DNA of 12,074 bases, taken from Clostridia bacterium (GTDB lineage: Bacteria; Bacillota_A; Clostridia; Oscillospirales; CAG-382). Positions within the stretch are counted from its first letter, which is position 1; each line of letters opens with the position of its first letter. A program made the translations under genes and the position numbers. Below are positions 1-5,986 of this stretch, piece after piece. The notes beneath the pieces are model-generated. The model did not search any database. It was not told the origin of the DNA and worked only from the letters and a program-made list of their open reading frames with translations. Where the stretch lies: the NCBI GenBank assembly GCA_017517985.1, contig JAFWWX010000131.1, forward strand, positions 1 through 12,074, written 5' to 3'.

Positions 1-197
1 CTCTCATACTGTTTTGCTCCTGTGATGCGCTTTCTGAATTCGTTTATTGCATAACTCTTGGCTTGTCCCGTATCTCCTAAAATAAAAAGATTTTTCCCAG
101 CAAGCAAACAAAGTGCTATGCATTCAATCAATTCATCACGCTCGGCTACCTCTGAATTTACCTCGTCTATGATTTCGTTCATCTTTATAAATAACAT
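1..197 (-). CDS. MoxR-like AAA+ ATPase, N-terminal part (cut by the left edge)
   Basis: Only the first 65 codons are visible; the gene continues past position 1. The ATG at 197-195 is preceded by AGGAGG with a 5-nt gap, so this start is well supported; a second in-frame ATG lies five codons on. The visible protein has a short acidic helix, then a hydrophobic strand (NLFILGDTGQAKS). This gives a P-loop at residues 41-48 of the form GxxGxAKS, which resembles the MoxR/RavA branch of AAA+ ATPases, proteins that use ATP to remodel partner proteins. It begins 18 nt after the DUF3268 gene and is probably the last visible gene of the helicase-clamp operon. The Walker B and sensor motifs lie outside the window, so the family call rests on the P-loop context alone. 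Confidence 0.7.
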   Translation of the reverse strand, partial: MLFIKMNEIIDEVNSEVAERDELIECIALCLLAGKNLFILGDTGQAKSYAINEFRKRITGAKQYE

Positions 198-215
198 TTT
201 TACCTCCTGTACTGA

Positions 216-581
216 TTAAGCAGCCTGCTCGCATATATCAATGACTTTTTGACAATCTTCAATCTCAAAGTATCCAATATGCGTTGATTTATATGGTAAG
301 CCCATTTTTTCGGACAACCATTTATATCCTTCAGTTCTTGACATATTATTGTCTTTCCAGAACTTATCGAATACCTGATGTGTTTCTTTGCGTTTTGACC
401 TTAATATACTGTTGGCGAGCGTTCCTAAAGGTTTCTCTGTTTTTTTATGAACACCGACAAAAGCATTACAGGTAGTACACAAGAAAATCTTGCCATAGTC
501 CTTGCCATAAATCTGACTGCTATCCGTTAAAATTACTTTACCTCCACAATAACGACAAATGGTAGGTTTCTTCAAATACAC
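216..581 (-). CDS. DUF3268-type zinc-finger protein
   Basis: A small protein of about 121 aa. Its N-terminus carries two CxxC pairs (C9/C12 and C35/C38) that should hold one zinc ion as a ribbon. The following stretch (VGVHKKTEKPLGTLAN, then R-rich and FDKFW segments) matches my memory of the DUF3268 zinc-finger family, found in phages and integrative elements and without an established function. The C-terminal half, with SRTEGYKWLSEKMGL and IGYFEIEDCQ segments, looks helical. The start is a GTG at 581, four codons past the clamp stop; GTG at 587 or TTG at 575 are also possible because the G-rich SD (AGGGGG) touches this region. It sits between the clamp and the AAA+ gene with very short gaps, so it is part of the operon. 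DNA or RNA binding is a guess from the zinc ribbon. Confidence 0.8.
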   Translation of the reverse strand: MYLKKPTICRYCGGKVILTDSSQIYGKDYGKIFLCTTCNAFVGVHKKTEKPLGTLANSILRSKRKETHQVFDKFWKDNNMSRTEGYKWLSEKMGLPYKSTHIGYFEIEDCQKVIDICEQAA

Positions 582-588
582 ACACCCC

Positions 589-1779
589 CTAAGCCGCTTT
601 CTGTTCCGGTTCTTTTATTTGTTCTTTTATCTGTTGCTTCTTTTTAGGTTTCTTTTTGTTTTCTTCGTATTTATCAAGTTGTCTTTTAACTGCACTTTCC
701 GGCGTAGGCATCATAAGGTATTGGCATTTACGATCCATAACATCAAGATATCCATTGACATCCAGACGCAAAATCAAAGTGCCTTCAACCGTTTTGAAAA
801 CATCCTTCAAAGTCGCAGCATTATAATAAAATGTTTTACCTGCTGTACCATCAACCATTACGATTCCAAAGGAGTTTTTGCCGCCTCCTGTATCGTTTTG
901 AGTTGATACATCAACTTTGTTTTCCAGAAATTCAGCCTTAATATACGAAGTTTGACTTCCCATAGATGCAACATCGCAGATGTTGATTATCTGCTCTTTC
1001 ATTTCCTCAAAATCAACCTTTGCAACATAAGCGGTTTTAAGATTATCAAATATCCTGTCAACATTTACATATTCTTTTTCAATAAATCGTGCAGAGAAGA
1101 GAAGGCTCTCTTTCATAAACACTATTGAATGACCGCATAATCCAACCTCAAGCTCATCATCGCCTGCAGCGGATGCTAAAAGTGAAAATGTTTCTTTTGA
1201 CAAGGTAAATTTCATATCTCCGCCACAAGGAATATCCTTTGTCGCAAGTGCAACATTTTGCGGATTACAACTCATTACACGAAGTTTATTGGGCTTAATG
1301 TCAAAATGAATGCCTTTCAGCACATCAGACGCATTGCTCTTTACTGCAGCATATGTCTTGGTGTAGAACTGCCTCAAATGACTCAGACAAACCGTAGTAT
1401 CAGGGAACGGAATTTCAGGTCTCGGATATCTTGAACTGTTAAGCACATTCATTGTATAAGTGCATGTGCCTGACTTAATTACAACAACACCCGGTTTTAA
1501 TTCCTCGAAACTGACCGTATCTTCTCCAAGTACAGATAAAATATCTGTGAGCAAACGGGCATCCATAACAAAACTGCCGCCCGTTTCAAGTTCCGGTTTG
1601 AATTTTCTTTGTATGGCAATTTCCTGATTGGTCGCTGTTACATACAAAAAACCATCATCTTCGTTTGCCTCAACTAAAAAACCTCTTAATTCCTGCTGTA
1701 ATGAGTTGCTTCTCGGAACAACTCTTATCATTGATTTTAAATACTCCAACATTATTTTTCTGTTTACAACGAATTTCAT
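589..1779 (-). CDS. DNA polymerase III beta subunit (sliding clamp) homologue
   Basis: A 396-aa protein with the overall layout of DnaN: three similar domains that form a ring around DNA as a dimer and tether polymerases and other enzymes. Clamp-like features include the N-terminal pattern MKFVVNRKIMLEYLKSMIRVVPRSN, a first-domain segment ending SSRYPRPEIP (116-124), and a C-terminal segment CQYLMMP (352-358) corresponding to the VMPMRL end of ordinary clamps, which forms the peptide-binding pocket. The protein then continues for about 38 residues rich in K, Q and E, whereas usual clamps of about 366-370 aa stop here. The ATG at 1779 has AAGGAGG 11 nt upstream, and that SD overlaps the helicase stop codon (17-nt gap), so the two genes are probably translated together. 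It is likely an accessory clamp of a mobile element rather than the chromosomal dnaN, which normally sits next to dnaA. I leave the symbol empty for that reason. Confidence 0.87.
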   Translation of the reverse strand: MKFVVNRKIMLEYLKSMIRVVPRSNSLQQELRGFLVEANEDDGFLYVTATNQEIAIQRKFKPELETGGSFVMDARLLTDILSVLGEDTVSFEELKPGVVVIKSGTCTYTMNVLNSSRYPRPEIPFPDTTVCLSHLRQFYTKTYAAVKSNASDVLKGIHFDIKPNKLRVMSCNPQNVALATKDIPCGGDMKFTLSKETFSLLASAAGDDELEVGLCGHSIVFMKESLLFSARFIEKEYVNVDRIFDNLKTAYVAKVDFEEMKEQIINICDVASMGSQTSYIKAEFLENKVDVSTQNDTGGGKNSFGIVMVDGTAGKTFYYNAATLKDVFKTVEGTLILRLDVNGYLDVMDRKCQYLMMPTPESAVKRQLDKYEENKKKPKKKQQIKEQIKEPEQKAA

Positions 1780-1796
1780 TGAAACTAATACCTCCT

Positions 1797-4700
1797 TTAG
1801 CTTGCTTTATCCAATATATCAAAAAGACTTAATTGGCTATCAACATAGCTATAATCATTCTGCACATTAACTTGTTTACTCTCCTTGATGCCTTTGGCTT
1901 GTTTTGCAAGCAACATAGCCTGTTTGATTTTATCTGAAATAGATACAACTTTAGGTGTTTCAACAGGTTTAACTGCTTCAACCGTTTTAGGTGCATCATC
2001 ATCCATAATTACATAATCAGACAAGTCATCATCTGCTTCAGTGCCATCCTTTAAGATAGCCATTTTTTTATACATAGCCGCAACATCTTCAACTTCATCA
2101 CGGATACCTTTTGTGAGTTCTTTTGCAAGTTCTGATGTCATATCTGCACAATCACTCATTGCTGCCAATCCTTCGTCCGAGAAATTACCCTCCACAAGTG
2201 TTGCTACCGCAAGTTTAGTTGCCATAAGCCGTATAGCTCTTGCTTGCATAACACCTTTGTAGTAAAGGATATATACCTCAATTCTCGGCGCTGTTTGGTT
2301 AATACGCCATGAACGCCTTGAACTCTGACGAAAAGTGAACAGGTTATACCCAATATTGTAAAAAATAAGAGTGGTAAAAGCATTCAAGTCGAGTCCTGTT
2401 TCCACCAATGACGGATTTGTTATCAGAACATCCAGACCTTCTTGTAGCTTTTTCTCCACCCATTCTTCACGCTTTTCAGGTTTTACACGCTGTTCAAGTA
2501 CAGCAACCCGATATCCTTTTTCCTCCAAAACCTTTTTGAGTCTTACCTGTGTATCAATTTTAACCCAGCTTGTGTAAATAAGAACACGCCCGCCGTCCTT
2601 AACCTTTTTCTCTACAATATCCAGAGTAGCAATATCTTTTTCGTGAAGTTCGTCAGGATTTGATAAATCTTCAGGCTCCACGACTTTCATATCACTTCCG
2701 GGATAATGTATAGGTTCGTTTGCGTAGGGCTGGTCTGGATATGTGGTGAGAAGGCTCAAAAACTTTGATAACAGTTTCTTTGCAGTTGAATCTCTCCACT
2801 TTAATACACCTCTATAAGAATCCTCAATTTTGTCATACGCCTTTTTAATATCCGGTCTTAAATCAAGCTGAATTGGAATTTCCTCATATTCTGGCAGATG
2901 TTTTCCCATATCGTTGAGTGATAAGAAAACAGCACAGTCAATAAGAAATCTTGAATAAACGAGGGGCGATACCCCCGGTCTTTGACGAACACTAAGCAGT
3001 TTTTTACTGCTTTTTGAATTTGCATTGTATTCAGCTTCTTCCAATTCATAAGTTGCCTCAGTAACGCCATATTCATTGTTAAATGCAGTTGGATTGTAGT
3101 AACTCTTATTATCCACCTGCATCAAATACGGAACGATTCGATACAAAAGATAGAACATACCGCTTGAATATCCGTTTATAAGGGTTGCAGTCATTCCAAT
3201 CACTTTGTCACTGCATCCAACCAAAGTTTCCATAGCATCACCTTGTCCGCTGTCTCCCTTAAACTGATGAAGCTCATCTAAGATAACACCGTCAATTTTT
3301 TTAATATGCTCGGATATGTAACTGCTCATTGAATATCTGATATAAGCTCCCTTTGCAATAAAGGCAATATCGGGATTATCAATGACATTCTGAATTTTAG
3401 CAAGTACAGTTTTATCTTTGGTTTTCTTAAAGTGTGCTGCCGCAAAATCACGGTATATAAAACCATAACCGCCAATCTTAACCCATTTATTACTTGACAA
3501 TCTCTTGTCATTGGGATTAAGCACAGTCCATAAAGGTTTACCGCATTCTCGGCATTTGTGATTTTGGTTGTTTTCCTTTTTGAAGAAAAACTGATCAGCA
3601 TTTACCCAATCGTTAGTACCATCATCTTTTAACTGCATCATAATCTTTTTACCGCACCAAGGGCAAACATACGCTCTCTTTGATTTAGAACGAATTACCG
3701 CAGGTCTTCGCATGTATCCGTCTCTGGCTCGTTCCTTTGAAAGAACAATATACTCGGTTTTGTTACCTTGTCTATATTCTTCATAAGCGCTGTCGATGTC
3801 TGCAAGATTATAAACAACTCTTGCTTTTGTGTTCGGCAGAGTTTCCTCAATTTCACGAACCCACTTTTTAGTCACATGGGAAGGGCATAAAACAACATTA
3901 AATGCTTTTTTGCCATCCTGATGCGCTGCAAGTGCAACAGAACCTATTTTTGTTTTACCGCTACCGCATTCTGCAACTATAAGTCCGACTTTTGATTTAT
4001 CAAGTCTTCGTTTTATTGCTTCTGCGACTGCGAGCTGAGCCGGATACAAACTATATCCCACATTCTTTTTTAAGTTCCCGTTTATCCTCTTAATCCTGTC
4101 ACAAATATCTTCTTTGGCTGGATCGAAAAGAGGATTAAAAGACTCTCTGATTCTATTCGCTATAGTAATGCCGTATTTATTGAGATACTGCGAAACCGTT
4201 TCTATTTTTTCAAAGCCGGTTTTGCTTACAGCATTAGGAATAGATATGCGGCCTGTTCTAAGACCTTTGTTTACAATGTCCTCCATTTCTTTTTCATCGT
4301 TTCGCATTTCAAGCATATAAGCATCAAATCTGACACTTGCTGAAAGAACCTCAAGCTGAACAAGTATTCCTCTTTTGAAACACTCTTCTAAAATGTAGTC
4401 CTTAAACTCAGGAATAAGAGGAATAGAAGTTTTTTTGTCGAGTTCGGCATATAATGAATCCGTATTGCCTTCTTCGCAATAGATATACATTTTACGCTTT
4501 TCTTCCGGCTTTTCAACTTCTACCTGCTCATCATTCGGCAAGTCATAAGTATCATCATCAAGTGCCTGAATTACTGCTTCAGCATAATTTCCATCGTGAC
4601 TGATGCAGCGTTTGTACTTCTTGTTTTTTGCATACAAAACGATATTTGCCTTCTCCACAATAGCCTCAACACTTACACCATCGTATAAGGTATCGGTCAT

Positions 4701-4871
4701 TGCTCTTACTTGTTCGGGGTATCCTCCGAAACGCATTGCTACCAAATTCCGCTCCCGTGCATTAACCTTGTGATATACATAGGTATCCGCATAACAGGTA
4801 AAGCGGATTTTTTCTTTGGTATCGGAATAGGACACTTCGGATAGTTCAGTCATCGCCCTGATTGTAACCAC
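1797..4871 (-). CDS. Large SF2 DEAD/DEAH-type helicase with zinc-ribbon insert and clamp-binding C-terminus
   Basis: A 1024-aa protein. The first ~270 residues are not recognised. Motor domain 1 has a Walker A (ECGSGKT, 301-307), a CxxC/CxxC pair (C403, C406, C440, C443) that looks like an inserted zinc ribbon, a Walker B/DEAH-like DELH (532-535) and motif III TAT (561-563). Motor domain 2 has VLIYTSW (763-769), motif V VETGLDL (823-829) and an arginine-rich motif VI (QSSRRSWRINQT, 849-860). The layout is that of an SF2 translocase/helicase close to SNF2-like proteins; ATP-driven movement on DNA is expected. The C-terminus ends with QLSLF (1013-1017), matching the beta-clamp-binding consensus QL(S/D)LF, and the next gene is a clamp. 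The start is uncertain. GTG at 4871 has its SD almost touching it, while ATG at 4853 lies inside the end of a short upstream ORF and could be translated by coupling. A TGA lies in frame just upstream of 4871. Confidence 0.88.
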   Translation of the reverse strand: MVTIRAMTELSEVSYSDTKEKIRFTCYADTYVYHKVNARERNLVAMRFGGYPEQVRAMTDTLYDGVSVEAIVEKANIVLYAKNKKYKRCISHDGNYAEAVIQALDDDTYDLPNDEQVEVEKPEEKRKMYIYCEEGNTDSLYAELDKKTSIPLIPEFKDYILEECFKRGILVQLEVLSASVRFDAYMLEMRNDEKEMEDIVNKGLRTGRISIPNAVSKTGFEKIETVSQYLNKYGITIANRIRESFNPLFDPAKEDICDRIKRINGNLKKNVGYSLYPAQLAVAEAIKRRLDKSKVGLIVAECGSGKTKIGSVALAAHQDGKKAFNVVLCPSHVTKKWVREIEETLPNTKARVVYNLADIDSAYEEYRQGNKTEYIVLSKERARDGYMRRPAVIRSKSKRAYVCPWCGKKIMMQLKDDGTNDWVNADQFFFKKENNQNHKCRECGKPLWTVLNPNDKRLSSNKWVKIGGYGFIYRDFAAAHFKKTKDKTVLAKIQNVIDNPDIAFIAKGAYIRYSMSSYISEHIKKIDGVILDELHQFKGDSGQGDAMETLVGCSDKVIGMTATLINGYSSGMFYLLYRIVPYLMQVDNKSYYNPTAFNNEYGVTEATYELEEAEYNANSKSSKKLLSVRQRPGVSPLVYSRFLIDCAVFLSLNDMGKHLPEYEEIPIQLDLRPDIKKAYDKIEDSYRGVLKWRDSTAKKLLSKFLSLLTTYPDQPYANEPIHYPGSDMKVVEPEDLSNPDELHEKDIATLDIVEKKVKDGGRVLIYTSWVKIDTQVRLKKVLEEKGYRVAVLEQRVKPEKREEWVEKKLQEGLDVLITNPSLVETGLDLNAFTTLIFYNIGYNLFTFRQSSRRSWRINQTAPRIEVYILYYKGVMQARAIRLMATKLAVATLVEGNFSDEGLAAMSDCADMTSELAKELTKGIRDEVEDVAAMYKKMAILKDGTEADDDLSDYVIMDDDAPKTVEAVKPVETPKVVSISDKIKQAMLLAKQAKGIKESKQVNVQNDYSYVDSQLSLFDILDKAS
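1821..1835 (-). other. Beta-clamp-binding motif QLSLF in the helicase C-terminus
   Basis: The five codons CAA TTA AGT CTT TTT encode QLSLF, seven residues before the end of the helicase. This matches the established bacterial clamp-binding consensus QL(S/D)LF exactly. It follows a stretch rich in K, Q and N that looks flexible, the usual setting for such a motif. Binding to the neighbouring clamp is inferred. Confidence 0.7.
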
Positions 4872-4896
4872 CCCTTTTCAAAACATCTTTTCTCAA
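4846..4896 (-). CDS. Possible 16-aa upstream ORF coupled to the helicase gene
   Basis: A TTG at 4896 sits 6 nt after a strong AAGGAGG and opens a reading frame for MRKDVLKRGGYNQGDD, ending at TGA 4848-4846. The last 8 nt overlap the start of the helicase at its internal ATG 4853 (ATGACTGA). This is the best ribosome binding site in the region, while neither helicase start candidate has a well-spaced SD of its own. Translational coupling from this ORF to ATG 4853 would explain that. It may instead be a chance ORF, since no family is recognisable in 16 residues. Confidence 0.4.
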   Translation of the reverse strand: MRKDVLKRGGYNQGDD

Positions 4897-4919
4897 TATT
4901 TTACCTCCTTAAAATTTTT

Positions 4920-4945
4920 TTGAATTGATTAAGCCCTCAATTCAA
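4920..4945. repeat. Perfect 9-bp inverted repeat upstream of the helicase
   Basis: TTGAATTGA and TCAATTCAA form a perfect 9-bp stem with an 8-nt loop. In the helicase transcript the stem lies between an AAAGGAG-ATG hexapeptide-sized ORF (MVELRA, then stop) and the strong AAGGAGG at about 4902-4908. It is followed by A residues, not a T run, on the minus strand, so it is not an intrinsic terminator. It could be an operator or a fold that affects translation starts in the leader. Confidence 0.5.
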
Positions 4946-5046
4946 CCATCTCCTTTCTGCAGGGAACAAAAAAACACACGCAAAAAGCCCTAAGACTAAT
5001 TACATGTGTTATTACTCCCAATATTTTTATAATCTCCGTAAAAATG

Positions 5047-5104
5047 AAAAAAAGCAGGTCAAAGACGCACCTATCCCAAAGGATAGAACTTCCTTAACCT
5101 GCTT
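5047..5104 (-). terminator. Intrinsic terminator with nested hairpin (possible attenuator)
   Basis: Read on the minus strand, AAGCAGGT (5104-5097) pairs perfectly with ACCTGCTT (5059-5052), followed at once by a run of seven T (5053-5047). Inside the loop is a second perfect hairpin, CTATCC-TTTG-GGATAG (5086-5071). The T run exists only in the minus direction. It lies about 100 nt downstream of the disrupted glycosyltransferase gene's ancestral stop and only about 35-90 nt downstream of a strong promoter. It may therefore end the response-regulator operon, end a short RNA, or act as an attenuator ahead of the helicase operon. Confidence 0.75.
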
Positions 5105-5131
5105 AACTGCTTACCTGTTTAACTGCTTACC
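5097..5131. repeat. Tandem 16-bp repeat overlapping the terminator stem
   Basis: The unit ACCTGCTTAACTGCTT (5097-5112) is followed directly by ACCTGTTTAACTGCTT (5113-5128), differing at one base, and then by a third partial copy (ACC). The first eight bases of copy 1 are the terminator stem arm, so copy 2 could pair in the same way with one mismatch. Copies of this kind may offer alternative folds in the leader RNA or serve as protein-binding iterons. Confidence 0.65.
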
Positions 5132-5145
5132 ATTTTTACACTGTC

Positions 5146-5174
5146 ATTATATCAATTATTTTTTGCCTTTTCAA
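5146..5174 (-). promoter_or_regulatory. Sigma-A-type promoter of the leader RNA / helicase operon
   Basis: On the minus strand TTGAAA (-35, 5174-5169) and TATAAT (-10, 5151-5146) are separated by exactly 17 nt, with an A/T-rich spacer. Transcription should begin near 5139. No comparable promoter is visible between the downstream terminator (5047-5104) and the helicase start, so this promoter is the best candidate for driving the helicase-clamp operon by read-through. Confidence 0.7.
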
Positions 5175-5202
5175 TGCCTGGAGGGAAAATAATCATATCT
5201 TT

Positions 5203-5908
5203 TCACTTTTTATTTTCACTCTCAATGATTTTATTGCCCTCATCTTCAGTTATGTATTCTAATTCAACCATACATTCTATGACTTTCTCTTGTCTTTGTG
5301 CTGCGAGGTCCGGTCTTACATTAAGGGAACAGGACAGAGGGCGCATTAGGAATTCCAACAAGCAAAGTGCATTCATAATCCGTCATTTCACTTGGAGCTT
5401 TATTGAAATATCCTTGTGAAGCATCGTATATACAATAATATCCGCTGCCATAGTATATACCATTTACATATAATTCAAGGATTTCATCCTTTTCATACTC
5501 CCGTTCGATTTTCAAAGCCATAAAGATTTCTGCTATTTTTCTTTGAAGTGCATGGTCATCAGGGAAATACATATTCTTTGCAAGTTGCTGTGCGATTGTA
5601 CTACCACCTTCAACCCAATCCCAAGCTTTTATATCATTATATATGGCTCTTGATGTACCTATAATGTCAAACCCGTTATGCTTATAAAAACGACGATCCT
5701 CAACAGCCACAAGAGCATCAAAGTATATCTTTGGTATTTTATCATACTTCGTATAGTTCCCTTTGCTCTGTAGCTCTGATATCGCCGTTTCAAGAGGCTT
5801 ATCATTCAAGACGGCTATGTATTTATCATAACCGCCTTTTATTTGAATACCTACGACTATAAGAAGTATGATAACCAGAAATAATAATGTTCTTTTTATT
5901 ATCTTCAT
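5203..5908 (-). pseudogene. Monofunctional peptidoglycan glycosyltransferase (GT51), frameshifted near its 3' end
   Basis: The intact frame (5908 to 5321, 195 aa) encodes a lipid-II-polymerising GT51 enzyme. It has one N-terminal membrane anchor (about residues 6-22), the catalytic EDRRFYKHNGFD (70-81, Glu70), GGSTIAQQLAKN (101-112), RKIAEIFMALKIE (123-135, with the second key Glu127) and ELYVNGIYYGSGYY (145-158). The frame stops after GIPNAPSVLFP. In the next frame the expected ending continues with SLNVRPDLAAQRQE and runs to TGA at 5205-5203. Dropping one C from the GTCC at the junction restores a 234-aa protein of normal family length. All catalytic motifs precede the break, so partial function cannot be excluded; sequencing error is also possible. 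The ATG at 5908 has AGAGGA 7 nt upstream. The gene lies 78 nt after the histidine kinase, and its probable role is wall synthesis under control of that two-component system. Confidence 0.85.
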
Positions 5909-5941
5909 GGTTCATTCCTCTTTTGTTGATTATTTAGTTAA

Positions 5942-5970
5942 ATTATAATACAAAATGTGCCAAAATACAA
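5942..5970 (-). promoter_or_regulatory. Possible promoter for the glycosyltransferase gene
   Basis: In the 78-nt gap after the histidine kinase, TTGTAT (5970-5965) and TATAAT (5947-5942) are 17 nt apart on the minus strand. The -10 is perfect and the -35 matches 4 of 6 bases. This would allow the glycosyltransferase to be transcribed separately from the two-component genes. The region is AT-rich, so a chance match is possible. Confidence 0.4.
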
Positions 5971-5986
5971 CAGTTTGAAATCAATA

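Larger units (their letters stand above)
4997..5139 (-). ncRNA. Candidate structured leader RNA or small RNA
   Basis: A strong promoter, about 90 nt containing tandem repeats and a nested hairpin, and an intrinsic terminator form the layout of a short independent RNA or a transcription attenuator. No credible coding sequence lies inside; the only ATG gives a four-codon ORF (MVSS, then stop) without an SD. The expected main product ends near 5047. Read-through product would continue to the helicase gene. I do not recognise a known riboswitch or T-box in it. Confidence 0.45.

Noticed and set aside
559..906. Plus-strand ORF rich in Phe and Leu
   Set aside because: It is antisense to the clamp gene's lysine-rich 3' end, whose complement reads as Phe/Leu codons, and has no SD.
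4920..4945. Inverted repeat as an intrinsic terminator
   Set aside because: On the minus strand it is followed by A residues, and on the plus strand by CCATCTCC, so no T run follows in either direction.
5052..5131. CRISPR-like array
   Set aside because: The repeats are directly abutting 16-bp units without spacers and only two full copies exist.
5004..5419. Plus-strand ORFs across the leader RNA and the end of the glycosyltransferase gene
   Set aside because: They run through the terminator hairpin and the antisense of the frameshifted 3' end, with no SD or protein-like features.
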